From Streptomyces sp. Q6 (GTDB lineage Bacteria; Actinomycetota; Actinomycetes; Streptomycetales; Streptomycetaceae): a stretch of 64,000 nucleotides of DNA. Below, in pieces: positions 1 through 7,924 of the stretch (position 1 is the first letter of the stretch; the number at the start of each line of letters is the position of its first letter). The stretch covers positions 2,542,001-2,606,000 of the forward strand of contig NZ_CP146022.1 in NCBI RefSeq assembly GCF_036967205.1, read 5' to 3'. The notes below the pieces were generated by a model. That model saw nothing but the letters and a program-made list of their open reading frames with translations. It was not told where the DNA came from and did no database searches. A program made the translations under genes and the position numbers.

Positions 1-545
1 AGCCGGTCGAGGTGGTCCCAGACGGCGGCGCGGGTCTGCGCGTCGAGGCCCGTCGTCGGTTCGTCGAGGAAGAGGACGCGGGGCGCGCCGAGCAGCCCGC
101 GGGCGATCTCCAGGCGGCGGCGCAGGCCGGTGGAGAACTGGCGTACGGGGACCCGGCTGCGCTCGGAGAGTTCCATCAGGTCGAGCATCGCGGCGATCGC
201 CGTACGGGACTCATGGCGCGGCAGCCCGCACAGGTCGGCCTGGAAGCGGAGGTTCTCGGTCGCGGTCAGCTCCTGGTCCAGGGTGGATTCCTGGAAGACG
301 ATGCCGATCCTGCGGCGCACCTCGGCGGGCTGGGTCGCGACGTCGAAGCCGGCCACCTCCGCGCGGCCCGCGGTGGGCTTGAGCAGGGTGGTGAGCATGC
401 TGATGGTGGTCGTCTTGCCCGCGCCGTTGGGGCCGAGGAAGCCGAACGTCGAGCCTTCGGGCACGGCCAGCTCCAGACCGTTCACGGCCGGGTGGGTGCC
501 GTAGAACGCGTAGAGGGCCTCGGCCCTGATCGCGGTGGCCGTCAT
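1..545 (-). CDS. ABC transporter ATP-binding protein, DrrA type (C-terminus cut by window edge)
   Basis: The first 181 residues of an ATPase are visible, starting at an ATG whose A overlaps the stop of the lasso B2 gene (ATGA). Walker A is LGPNGAGKTT near residue 38, the Q-loop FQEST follows, then the signature FSTGLRRRLEIARGLL and Walker B VLFLDEPTTGLD. The order and the short N-terminus are typical of the daunorubicin-resistance (DrrA) group, which pairs with ABC-2 permeases at the inner face of the membrane. Coupling to the lasso maturation genes suggests self-immunity or export of the peptide. The permease partner should lie left of the window. Family assignment is seen in the sequence; the substrate is inferred from context. 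Confidence 0.9.
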   Translation of the reverse strand, partial: MTATAIRAEALYAFYGTHPAVNGLELAVPEGSTFGFLGPNGAGKTTTISMLTTLLKPTAGRAEVAGFDVATQPAEVRRRIGIVFQESTLDQELTATENLRFQADLCGLPRHESRTAIAAMLDLMELSERSRVPVRQFSTGLRRRLEIARGLLGAPRVLFLDEPTTGLDAQTRAAVWDHLDR

Positions 546-969
546 GCGCGGCCTCCTTCCGGCAGGCGGACGGCGAGGACGGTGCGGAACGCGCTGAGTT
601 CGCCGGGTTCGTCGACCGGCCGCCCGTCGACCTCGACCCAGGCGTGCGCCCCGAACGGCTGGGTGCGAAAGCCGGTGCACCAGTCGGCCCAGCGGCCCTT
701 CGAGCGGCACAACAGGGCGGTGGCGACGGAGCGTTGGAGGCACCCGAGGCCCGCGCACCGGGTGCTGACGGAGACGACGGAGCGGCGGGCGCGGGCCACG
801 TCGGCGTACGCGGCGGGCCGCGCGCCCCGGCTGATCACGCCGAGGACGCGGTGCAGCCGGGCCGGTGGCAGCCGGACGAGGAGGCGGGCGGCGCCGGCCG
901 CGCAGCGGGCGCGAGCTGGCGGCGCCACGGGAGGCGGGCCGCGTGTTCGGCGACGGCGGGGGTCGTCAC
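542..969 (-). CDS. Lasso peptide biosynthesis B2 protein (leader peptidase), with an apparent frameshift
   Basis: This is a transglutaminase-like cysteine protease that removes the leader peptide. The Cys region is TRCAGLGCLQRSVATALL and the His/Asp region is FGAHAWVEVDGRPVDE, both expected for the family. The natural start is the GTG at 969, overlapping the stop of the preceding PqqD gene (GTGA), and gives VTTPAVAEHAARLPWRRQL. That frame then runs into unrelated sequence, while the conserved RLLVRLPPARLHRVL continues in another frame from about position 910. One extra base in the GCG-CCC run near 909-911 would join both parts into a normal protein of about 142 residues. It is either a sequencing deletion or a disabled gene; the otherwise intact cluster favours the former. 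Confidence 0.85.
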
Positions 970-1229
970 GGGGAGACCTCCAGGAGGTGCGCCGCGCTGA
1001 GCGAGTCGATGAGCGCCCGCACGTCCTGGCGGGCCCGGTCCTCGGCGACCGGTGCCACCTCGGACATGCTCGCGGCGACCTCGTCCGGGGCGTGTCCGTC
1101 GAGCAGCCTGCGCAGGACGGCGGTCCCCGAGGCGTTCAACTGCCAGTAGCGGCCGTGCCGTCCGTCGAGCAGGACGGCCCCCGACTCGACGTCGGTGAGG
1201 GTGACGTCGCGGGCGAGGCTCAGCTTCAT
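966..1229 (-). CDS. Lasso peptide biosynthesis PqqD-family protein (B1, RiPP recognition element)
   Basis: An 87-residue PqqD-like protein. The family binds the leader of the precursor and presents it to the B2 protease and the cyclase. Visible family features are the N-terminal strand region LARDVTLTDVESGAVLLD, the motif GRYWQLNASGTAVLRRLLDG near residues 27-45, and the helical C-terminus ending LIDSLSAAHLLEVSP. The ATG overlaps the stop of the cyclase gene (ATGA) and its stop overlaps the GTG of B2 (GTGA), so A-C-B1-B2 look translationally coupled from C onward. Length and position are normal for split-B actinobacterial lasso clusters. Confidence 0.93.
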   Translation of the reverse strand: MKLSLARDVTLTDVESGAVLLDGRHGRYWQLNASGTAVLRRLLDGHAPDEVAASMSEVAPVAEDRARQDVRALIDSLSAAHLLEVSP

Positions 1230-3061
1230 CTGCGTACTCCTGTGTCCTGGACATCCGCGTCCCGCTGGGGGCTCGTGTGCGTACGGAGCCAGCTCTCGCA
1301 CGCCACGGTGGTGTCGATCGGCTGGAGGTGGTGGGACATCGGGCCGGGGTTGAGGACCGCGGCCCGGAACTCGACCGGGTCGATGAGGCCGAGTCCGGCG
1401 AGGCGCGAGTCCTCGGCGAGCTCCAGGATCCGGGCCCGGTTGCGGGCGAGGCCGCGGAACGCCTCGGCGCTGAACTCGCCCTTGTCGCGGCGGTCGAGGA
1501 TGCCGTCGGGCACGGCGCCGCGCACGGCGTCGGTCAGCAGCGGTTTGAACCGGCCGCTCGCCAGGCGCTCCTCGACCCGGGTGGCGAGCGCGGCCTCGAT
1601 CACCCGGTCGTCGAGGAACGGCGCGTCCCAGACGATGCCGGTCTCCGCGAGGGCCGTGTTGACCTGGCGGATCGTGGAGCCCTCGAAGACGAGCGAGGCG
1701 AGCGCCTGGTGCCTGGCCCGGTCCGCGTCCAGCGGCTCGGGCTGTTCGGCGGCGGCCCTGGTGAGCAGCCGCCGGACCTCCGCCACCGCGTCCGGCGTCG
1801 CCCACGCGGGCATCCGCGGCGCGAACACCCACCCGAAGTCGGGTTCGTCGAGCGGCGGGGGCGGGTCGCCGATCCGGGCGGCGACCCGGGCGAGGCCGCG
1901 CGCGAACGTCGACCGGTCGGCGAGCGCCCGTACGGTGCCGCCCCACGACCAGCGGTTGGCGAGCCGGTAGCGGTTGACCAGGCGCAGGCCGCTGACGGGC
2001 CGGGCGCGCGCCAACGACCAGGCGGAGGTGGGCATCCGGCCGAACAGTTCGTCGCCGCCGAAGCCGCTGAGGTGCAGCGCCGAGCCTTCGCCGCGGGCGC
2101 GCCGGGCGAGGTCGCGGATGTGGGTGAGTCCGGAGGCCCAGGTGGAGGGGCCTTCGGGAGCGGCGTCCGCGTGGTCCGCGGTGTAGCCGACGTCGAAGAG
2201 GTTCTCGGCGCGGTCCGAGGTGAGCGTGTGGTGGCGGGCCCGCGGCAGCAGGGCGGCCGCCCGGTGCGCCCACACGGTGTCCTCGTTCGCGCTGTCGAGG
2301 GGCGCCACGTGGTACGTGACGAGGTCGGCGCCCGCCACGTCGGCGAGGAAGCACAGCGAGGTGGAGTCCATGCCGCCGGACAGGTCGGCGCTGATCGTCC
2401 GGCCGGACGCCACGCGGGTGGCGAGCGCGTCGGTCAGGGCCGAGCGGACGGCGCCCGCGCCCTCGGCCAGCGACAGCGTCGCCTCGGGCAGCCGCCACCA
2501 GCGCACCTGCCGGGCGCGGCCGTCCGCGTCGAGGTGCAGCCAGTGTCCGGTCCTGAGCGCTTCGATGCCGCGGCGGACGGGCCGCTGCGCGAGCGGCCAG
2601 GGTGCTCCGCCCGGTGCGAGCAGCCGCGCGGCGAGGACGCTCTCGTCGAGGCCGGCGCCGGTGAGCCGGGCGAGCGGTGCCACCCCGTCGGCCGCCACCG
2701 TGACGCCGTCGACGGTCGTCGCGTAGATCTGCCGTACGCCGACGACGGATCCCTGGACACGGGTCTGCCCGTCCATCGACACCGACAGGTGGAAGTTTCC
2801 CGCGAGCCGGGCGGCGATCCGGTCGGCGTCGTGCGGTGTGCGCAGCCGGCCGAGCCGGTCGGCCGCGGTGTTCTCGTCGAGGTCGGTGGGCCCGATGACC
2901 ACCATCCGGCGCGGCCCGGCCTCGATGACGACGGCCTCGCCCTCGGGCCAGTCGCCCACGATCCAGGGCCGTCCCGACGCGTGGTCGATCCGGCGCTCGG
3001 CCGACAGCCGCGCGGCGGGCCCGGCAGCGGCCGGGCAGTCCGGCAGAACTACGAATTCCAT
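1226..3061 (-). CDS. Lasso macrolactam synthetase (asparagine synthase-like, protein C)
   Basis: A 611-residue homologue of class B asparagine synthetase. It adenylates the side-chain carboxylate of the ring acid (Asp9 of the core here) and closes the isopeptide bond with the core N-terminus. The PP-loop SADLSGGMDSTSLCFLADV is intact near residues 227-245, followed by LHLSGFGGDELFGRMP and, near the C-terminus, LDRRDKGEFSAEAFRG, both typical of lasso cyclases. The N-terminal glutaminase-like domain begins MEFVVLP, so the catalytic Cys2 of true asparagine synthetases is absent, as expected. The start is 62 bp beyond the precursor stop, across a strong hairpin. Confidence 0.95.
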   Translation of the reverse strand: MEFVVLPDCPAAAGPAARLSAERRIDHASGRPWIVGDWPEGEAVVIEAGPRRMVVIGPTDLDENTAADRLGRLRTPHDADRIAARLAGNFHLSVSMDGQTRVQGSVVGVRQIYATTVDGVTVAADGVAPLARLTGAGLDESVLAARLLAPGGAPWPLAQRPVRRGIEALRTGHWLHLDADGRARQVRWWRLPEATLSLAEGAGAVRSALTDALATRVASGRTISADLSGGMDSTSLCFLADVAGADLVTYHVAPLDSANEDTVWAHRAAALLPRARHHTLTSDRAENLFDVGYTADHADAAPEGPSTWASGLTHIRDLARRARGEGSALHLSGFGGDELFGRMPTSAWSLARARPVSGLRLVNRYRLANRWSWGGTVRALADRSTFARGLARVAARIGDPPPPLDEPDFGWVFAPRMPAWATPDAVAEVRRLLTRAAAEQPEPLDADRARHQALASLVFEGSTIRQVNTALAETGIVWDAPFLDDRVIEAALATRVEERLASGRFKPLLTDAVRGAVPDGILDRRDKGEFSAEAFRGLARNRARILELAEDSRLAGLGLIDPVEFRAAVLNPGPMSHHLQPIDTTVACESWLRTHTSPQRDADVQDTGVRR

Positions 3062-3078
3062 GTCGCCTCGTTCCCCGG

Positions 3079-3116
3079 GCGGTGCCGGTGCGTCCGAGCG
3101 GACGCACCGGCACCGC
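3079..3116 (-). terminator. 17-bp hairpin between precursor and cyclase genes (attenuator/partial terminator)
   Basis: Positions 3079-3095 and 3100-3116 are perfectly complementary, with a 4-nt loop (GAGC). The hairpin sits between the stop of the precursor gene (3123) and the cyclase start (3061) and has no U-tract. In lasso clusters such a structure commonly lets the precursor mRNA be made or kept in excess over the enzyme mRNA; that role is inferred here. Confidence 0.75.
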
Positions 3117-3122
3117 AGGTGT

Positions 3123-3254
3123 TCACCAGAAGCAGACGATGGCGTAACCACAGCCGGCGAAGTCGTTGCAGCTGCCGACACCGAGGCACTTGGTGAGCTC
3201 GTCGAAGTCGCCGACTTCCTGGAGCATCGGGGGCTCGTAGATCTCAACAGACAT
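3123..3254 (-). CDS. Lasso peptide precursor, siamycin I / MS-271 type (class I)
   Basis: A 43-residue precursor with a strong GGAGG ribosome site 6 bp before the ATG. The 22-residue leader MSVEIYEPPMLQEVGDFDEL-TK carries the standard recognition positions Tyr6, Pro9, Leu11, Gly15 and Thr21 at -2 of the cut. The core starts with the nine-residue ring CLGVGSCND (Cys1 to Asp9 isopeptide) and continues as the tail FAGCGYAIVCFW. Cys1, Cys7, Cys13 and Cys19 allow the two disulfides that define class I lasso peptides. From memory the 21-residue core equals siamycin I (also NP-06, and MS-271 with a D-Trp C-terminus) and differs from aborycin/RP 71955 at two Val/Ile positions. The D-Trp epimerase and any disulfide-forming genes are not in the window and may lie left of position 1. 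Confidence 0.97.
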   Translation of the reverse strand: MSVEIYEPPMLQEVGDFDELTKCLGVGSCNDFAGCGYAIVCFW

Positions 3255-3338
3255 GGTTTACCTCCCGGTTGAGCCGGTCGTCCGGGCCGACCTGTACGGC
3301 CCGGAGGCGACTGACAGGGAGGAAGCTATGGCGCGGCA

Positions 3339-3358
3339 TGTCCCACAGGCATGGGACA
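3339..3358. promoter_or_regulatory. Palindrome TGTCCCA-N6-TGGGACA upstream of the lasso precursor
   Basis: A perfect 7-bp inverted repeat with a 6-bp spacer lies in the 124-bp gap between the ABC permease stop and the precursor ATG. It could be an operator for the precursor promoter or a small stem ending the exporter transcript. The position fits either role, and no clear -35/-10 pair decides it. Confidence 0.45.
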
Positions 3359-3378
3359 GGTGCCTCACCCAGGTCCCG

Positions 3379-4131
3379 TCACGCGTCCCACCGCCGGTGC
3401 CGTACGTAGCCGAGGGCGAGCGCCGCGACGGTCCACACGAGCAGGACGACACCGCCGCGCACCGCGTGGTCCGCGTCGACGGTGAGCATCTGGGTACCGG
3501 CCCGGTCCGGGAAGTAGCGGGCGAGTTCCTTGGTCGCCCCGATGACGGAGAGGATCTGGGACCCGGCGAGCACCATCGGCAGCATGATCGCGAGCGGCAG
3601 CACGGCGCTGCGCGCGGCGGTGGCCACTCCGGCGGCGAACAGGCTCATCAGCGTCAGGTAGAGCACCGCTCCGGCGAGCGCGCCGGGCACGCCGTCGTCA
3701 CCGATGGACGCGCCGTGCGGGCCGAGCGCGGCCTGGGTGACCAGGTAGCCGACGACGGTGACGGGGATCGCGACGAGCAGCGCGGCGGCCGCGGTGACGG
3801 TGAGTTTCGCCGCGTAGAGGCGGCCGCGCCGGGGCACGGCGAGCAGCGAGACGCGCATCATGCCGGAGCTGTACTCGGAGCTGACGACGAGCACCCCGAA
3901 CACGATCAGCGCGAGCTGCCCGTACAGGATGCCGTCCAGGCCCGCCTGTTGGGCGGTGAAGCCGTCGCGCAGCATGCCGTTGTCGGACTCGATCGCGGAC
4001 TTCGCGGACCAGCCGTCGAGGGCGGCGATCACGACACTGAGCGGCACGAAGAGAAGCAGCGCGAGGAAGGTGGCGCGGATCGCGCGCACCTTGATGAACT
4101 CGGCCCTGATGGCGGCGACGGTCTCAGACAC
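3379..4131 (-). CDS. ABC-2 type transporter permease (lasso cluster exporter)
   Basis: A 250-residue membrane protein with about six hydrophobic segments (for example TFLALLLFVPLSVVIAAL, YGQLALIVFGVLVVSSEY and VVLLVWTVAALALGYV). The motif SSEYSSGMMRVSLLAVPRRGRLYAAK is characteristic of ABC-2/bacitracin-type permeases. The ATG overlaps the end of the ATPase gene by 8 bp. The pair sits directly upstream of the lasso precursor on the same strand, so export or immunity for the siamycin-type peptide is the likely job. The substrate is not proved by sequence. Confidence 0.9.
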   Translation of the reverse strand: MSETVAAIRAEFIKVRAIRATFLALLLFVPLSVVIAALDGWSAKSAIESDNGMLRDGFTAQQAGLDGILYGQLALIVFGVLVVSSEYSSGMMRVSLLAVPRRGRLYAAKLTVTAAAALLVAIPVTVVGYLVTQAALGPHGASIGDDGVPGALAGAVLYLTLMSLFAAGVATAARSAVLPLAIMLPMVLAGSQILSVIGATKELARYFPDRAGTQMLTVDADHAVRGGVVLLVWTVAALALGYVRHRRWDA

Positions 4132-5062
4132 GCGTGTTCCTTCCGGGCTGTCGCTGCCGCTGTCCGTGCCGCTGTCCGGGCTGCTTCGCCACCAGGTCGA
4201 GGAAGGTGTCCTCCAACGAGGCGGTGTGCGAGCTGAGTTCGTCGAGGACGAGGCCCGCGGTGGCGGCGACCTGGCTGACCTCGGCGGCGGTCAGCCCGGA
4301 CACCTCCAGGCTGCCGTCGGACCCGACGGCCATGGAGGCGCCCTTGCGCTCCAATTCCCCTCCCAGAAGCCCCGGTTCGGGGGCCTTGACCCGTACGTAC
4401 GAGCGTCCGTGGCGCTGGATGAAGTCCTGCATCCCGGTGTCGGCGAGGAGCCTGCCGCGGTCGATGACGACGAGGTGGTCGGCGACCATGGACATCTCCG
4501 CCATGAGATGGCTGGAGACGAGGACGGTGCGGCCCTCGGCGGCCTTCGCGCGCAGCAGTTCGCGCAGCCGGCGGATGCCTTCCGCGTCGAGGCCGTTGAC
4601 GGGTTCGTCGAGCAGCAGAACGGGCGGGTCGCCGAGCAGCGCGGCGGCGAGGCCGAGCCGCTGGCCCATGCCGAGCGAGAACGTCCCCACGCGCCGTCGG
4701 GCCGCGCCGGTGAGCCCCACCGCGTCGAGGACCTCGTCGACGCGGTGGCGCGGGATGTCGTTGCTCCGGGCGAGCCAGCGCAGATGGTCGACCGCCGTCA
4801 GACTCCGGTGCGGCACCGAGGTCTCCAGGAGGGCGCCCACGTGCCGGGCGGGGTGGCGCAGGTCCTGGTAGGCGTGCCCGCCGATGCGCGCGAAGCCCTC
4901 GTCGGGGCGGGTCAGGCCGAGCATCATCCGCAGGGTCGTGGACTTGCCGGCTCCGTTGGGCCCGAGGAACCCCGTGACGGTCCCGGGCCGCACCGTGAAG
5001 GTGAGCCCGCCGACGACGGTGTGCTCTCCGTAGCGCTTGGTCAGGTTCGAGGCGTCGATCAC
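4124..5062 (-). CDS. ABC transporter ATP-binding protein (lasso cluster exporter)
   Basis: A 312-residue ATPase from the GTG at 5062 (VIDASNLTKRYGEHTVV). An in-frame ATG at 5098 would add 12 residues; neither start has a strong ribosome site. Walker A is FLGPNGAGKSTTLRMMLGL, the signature FSLGMGQRLGLAAALLGDP and Walker B VLLLDEPVNGLD. The H-loop SSHLMAEMSM and a long C-terminal domain place it in the bacitracin/nisin-immunity (BcrA) group. It is partnered with the overlapping permease gene downstream and preceded by a sensor kinase gene, an arrangement common for peptide-antibiotic resistance modules. Confidence 0.9.
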   Translation of the reverse strand: MIDASNLTKRYGEHTVVGGLTFTVRPGTVTGFLGPNGAGKSTTLRMMLGLTRPDEGFARIGGHAYQDLRHPARHVGALLETSVPHRSLTAVDHLRWLARSNDIPRHRVDEVLDAVGLTGAARRRVGTFSLGMGQRLGLAAALLGDPPVLLLDEPVNGLDAEGIRRLRELLRAKAAEGRTVLVSSHLMAEMSMVADHLVVIDRGRLLADTGMQDFIQRHGRSYVRVKAPEPGLLGGELERKGASMAVGSDGSLEVSGLTAAEVSQVAATAGLVLDELSSHTASLEDTFLDLVAKQPGQRHGQRQRQPGRNTRV

Positions 5063-5220
5063 ACGGCAAGTCTGGCGGGGCGGCCCCCGGGGGCACATCG
5101 GTCCCGGGACGGGAAGGCGGGGCGGGGCGGGCGCGGCGAACCCATACTTGAGAATGAGGCCGGTTCAGGCCAGCGGTGACCGGCGAGTAAGCCTCGCGGG
5201 ATACGCCAGGTCGCCGCACA

Positions 5221-5340
5221 GCCCGCGACAAGGTCACCTCTGCGCGCGGCAAGGTCACCTCCGCGCCGGCCAGGTACGGCTAGGTCGCCCCTCGGCACGG
5301 CAAGGTCACCCCTCACCTCAGTACGGCAAGGTCGCCGCGA
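5221..5340. repeat. Degenerate tandem repeat derived from the 3' end of the kinase gene
   Basis: The unit CGGCAAGGTCACC and close variants occur about five times between the kinase stop (5318) and 5230. The last unit is the C-terminal codons of the kinase itself (VAATLPY, read on the minus strand). It therefore looks like serial duplication of the gene's tail into the downstream gap. No gene is seen in the 5063-5317 gap apart from these repeats. Confidence 0.6.
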
Positions 5341-6480
5341 CCCGGAAGCCGCCGCCCTCGCACGGCCCGGCGGTGAGGGTGCCGCCGTGCGCGGCGGCCC
5401 GCTCCCGCATCCCGACCAGGCCGAGGCCGCCGCCGGGCACCGCGGGCCGGTGCGGCGCCCCGGGCACGGGCCCCTCGTCGACGACGTCGATCGCCAGCAG
5501 GCCGCCCTCCGCGGCCACTTCGACGCGACAACGGGTGGGGGCCGCGTGCTTCACCGCATTGGTCAGGGCTTCCTGCACGATCCGGTACGCGGAGGTGGCG
5601 ACGCCGTCCGGGGGCTGCTGCGGGCAGTGCGCGCGCAGGTCGACACGGACGCCCGCGGCCTCGGCCGTCGCGACGAGTTCGGGCAGGTCACCGAGCCCGG
5701 GAACGGGCCGCAGGTCGTGCGGGTCGCCCGGTTCGGGGGTTTCCTCGTCCCTGCGCAACAGGGTCAGGGTGGCCCGCATGTCGCGCAGCGCCTTGCGGCT
5801 GACGTCCTCGATCACGACGAGGGCGTCCCGCGCCTCGTCGGGGTGGGTGTCGACGACGTGGTTGGCGATGCCGGCCTTGACCGCGATGAGGCCCACGCTG
5901 TGCGTGACCACGTCGTGGATGTCGCGGGCGATGCGCAGGCGTTCCTCGACCTTGGCCCGTTCGGCGGTCTGCTCGATGACGCGCCGCAGGCTCTCCCGCC
6001 GCTCCCCCACGGCCGCCCCCGCCGCCCAGGTCGCACCGAGCACCAGCACCCCGAAGACGCCCTGCACGGCGCCCGTTCCGCCCTCGTAGTGGCGGCCGCC
6101 GCTCATGGTCAGCAGGGCCGCGCCGGCCACGCAGACCCCGCCGACGACGACCGCGGAGCGGCCGGGCCCGCGCCGCGTCACGGCCACCGGGTACAGGGCG
6201 TACGCGGCGGCGAGGAAGGGGATCGGGCCGAGTCCGTACGACAGGGCCGCGCAGGCCACGACCAGCACGAACCCGAAGACCGGCAGCGGCCACAGGCGTC
6301 GGGCGACCAGGGGCAGCGCGGCGGCGAGGAGAGCGGCCAGCCGCCCGCACCGGCGGACCCGTCCTCCAGCGCGGGCCGCAGGGGCGCCAGTTGCACGAGC
6401 AGCGCGAATCCGAGCGCGGCGGGCACGTCGAGCAGGACCAGGCGCCGGGCACGGATATCGACCACGCGGCTATCGACCAT
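5318..6480 (-). CDS. NarL-family sensor histidine kinase, with an apparent frameshift
   Basis: The C-terminal part (5318 to about 6340) shows transmembrane segments, the HisKA_3 helix EERLRIARDIHDVVTHSVG with its phospho-acceptor His, the N-box EALTNAVKHAAPT and the G-box GGGLGLVGMRERA. The N-terminus is in another frame: from ATG 6480, MVDSRVVDIRARRLVLLDVP followed by a membrane segment. The two join if one G/C is added near 6341 (GGCGG-CTGG). The restored protein is about 387 residues with four to five membrane helices, usual for the family. It precedes the ABC pair on the same strand, so it probably senses envelope stress or the peptide. Its expected response regulator is not adjacent in tandem; a divergent LuxR-type gene follows. 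Confidence 0.85.
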
Positions 6481-6761
6481 GCGGCGAAAGTATTCGTTCG
6501 ACCGCTCGCACGTCCAACGCCTCCGCCCTGACCGAGAATCACCCTTCGACCGCCCCATAACCGGAAGGTCACCATCCCACTTGATAGGCGAACTTGCGTT
6601 CCCGCGAATCGCATCCGCATACTCGACACGCGTAGCGCCATGCTCCCTTCCCCCACCTCTCTCACCTCCCCACGTGGACGGCTGATGACCAGAAGGAGTC
6701 TTGTGCCATTTCTCCACGCCCATGCTTCAGGCCGCACGAAGAAGAAGGGGGCGCAGGGAAA

Positions 6762-7478
6762 ATGACATCGACCGGAGAAATAAACCTGCTGATTCGCAGC
6801 GAGGACCCCGTGGCGCTCGCCGGTCTGGAGGCGATCGTCGACAAGGACGTGGCGATGACGATCGTCTGTCCGCCCGGCGACGGCGCGGACGACCGCCGAT
6901 GTCGGCCGAACACCAGGGAAGAGCCCGCGGCGCAACCCCATGTCATCATCCTCGGCGAGCCGCCGTCGAAGCGTTTCATCTGCGAGAACGTCCAGGAGAT
7001 TCTGTCCACGTACGGACGCGCGACGAGCCGGCCGAAAACTCTCGTCGTGTCGCAGAACGATGACGACGACGTGATAGTGGCCGCCCTGCGGGTCGGTGTC
7101 AACGGCTATCTCTCGCGTATCGGTTCACCGGAAGAACTGCTCCACTCCATTCGCATCGTGGCCAAGGGCGGAGCCGCTTTCAGCCCGACGATCGCGGCGA
7201 GATTCAGCAGATACTTCTCGACGATGCTGAGCATTCCCGAGCTGACCGGATTCGCCGATCTCACGGCGCGTGAACTGGAAATCCTGGAACTACTGGCGGA
7301 CGGCCTGGGAAACCAGCAGATAGCCCGCCGCCTCTTCCTGGCCGAAAAGACGGTCCGAAACTACGTCACCCGCATCTTCGCCAAGCTGGAGGTCCACGAC
7401 CGCGCCTCGGCCGCGGTCCGAGCCCGAGACGCGGGCTTCGGCGGCCAGCCGGAGATGCTGCTCGGAGAGCACGTCTGA
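6762..7478 (+). CDS. LuxR-family transcriptional regulator with atypical receiver domain
   Basis: A 238-residue protein. The C-terminal HTH is clear: LTARELEILELLADGLGNQQ followed by IARRLFLAEKTVRNYVTRIF (residues about 168-215). The N-terminal part folds like a receiver (INLLIRSEDPVALAGLEAIV, then ALRVGVNGYLSRIGSPEELLHSI), but the position expected for the phosphorylated Asp after strand 3 reads VIILGEPPS, so the acceptor is missing. Such atypical receivers often sense ligands or act unphosphorylated. It is divergent from the kinase-ABC-lasso genes across a 281-bp AT-richer gap and is the obvious candidate pathway regulator. A region of about 25 residues (DGADDRRCRPNTREE) is a variable insert. 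Confidence 0.85.
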   Translation: MTSTGEINLLIRSEDPVALAGLEAIVDKDVAMTIVCPPGDGADDRRCRPNTREEPAAQPHVIILGEPPSKRFICENVQEILSTYGRATSRPKTLVVSQNDDDDVIVAALRVGVNGYLSRIGSPEELLHSIRIVAKGGAAFSPTIAARFSRYFSTMLSIPELTGFADLTARELEILELLADGLGNQQIARRLFLAEKTVRNYVTRIFAKLEVHDRASAAVRARDAGFGGQPEMLLGEHV

Positions 7479-7497
7479 GCCGGGCGGCGGTGTGAGC

Positions 7498-7901
7498 GGC
7501 AGACGAGTCGGGCTGTACGCCGGGTTCTGTTCCGGGGGTTCCTCGCGGGGCCCCCGGCGACGGCCATCCATCTAGGGCCGGCGTTGCCACCGGCCTCGTG
7601 CGGTCTACCCGCGAACTCGGGCGGGCAGCCCTCGAACGTTCGCGCAGAAGCACCGAGGTGCTTCCTCTTGACCTTGCTCCAGGTGGGGTTTACCTAGCCG
7701 CCTGAGTCACCTCAGGCGCTGGTGGTCTCTTACACCACCGTTTCACCCTTACCCAGCAAGCTGGGCGGTCTGTTTTCTGTGGCACTGTCCCGCGGGTCAC
7801 CCCGGGTGGCCGTTAGCCACCACCTTGCCCTGTGGAGCCCGGACGTTCCTCGGGAGGTCCCGTAAGGAACCCCACGCGGCCGCCCGCCCGGCTCGTCTGC
7901 C
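7498..7901 (-). ncRNA. rnpB: RNase P RNA, bacterial class A
   Basis: Read on the minus strand, the 5' GGCAGACGAGC pairs with the 3' CTCGTCTGCC to form P1. Universal core motifs are present: GAGGAAnGTCCGGGCTCC (as GAGGAACGTCCGGGCTCCAC), ACAGnGCCACAGAAAACAGACCGCC, GGTAAGGGTGAAACGGTGG and AGATGGATGGCCGTC near the 3' end. This is the ribozyme that matures tRNA 5' ends. Ends are set by P1 pairing and are accurate to a few bases. Confidence 0.97.
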
Positions 7902-7924
7902 GTCCGGCCATCCTACCTGCCGGG

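Noticed and set aside
542-928. Lasso B2 protein starting at the internal GTG at 928
   Set aside because: That start has no ribosome site and drops the conserved N-terminus. The GTG at 969 overlapping the previous stop fits, once a one-base loss is allowed.
12-1970. A 652-codon open frame on the plus strand
   Set aside because: It runs opposite the lasso B2/B1/cyclase genes with low-complexity Arg/Ala/Gly content. It is an antisense by-product of GC-rich codon bias, as are the many other long shadow frames.
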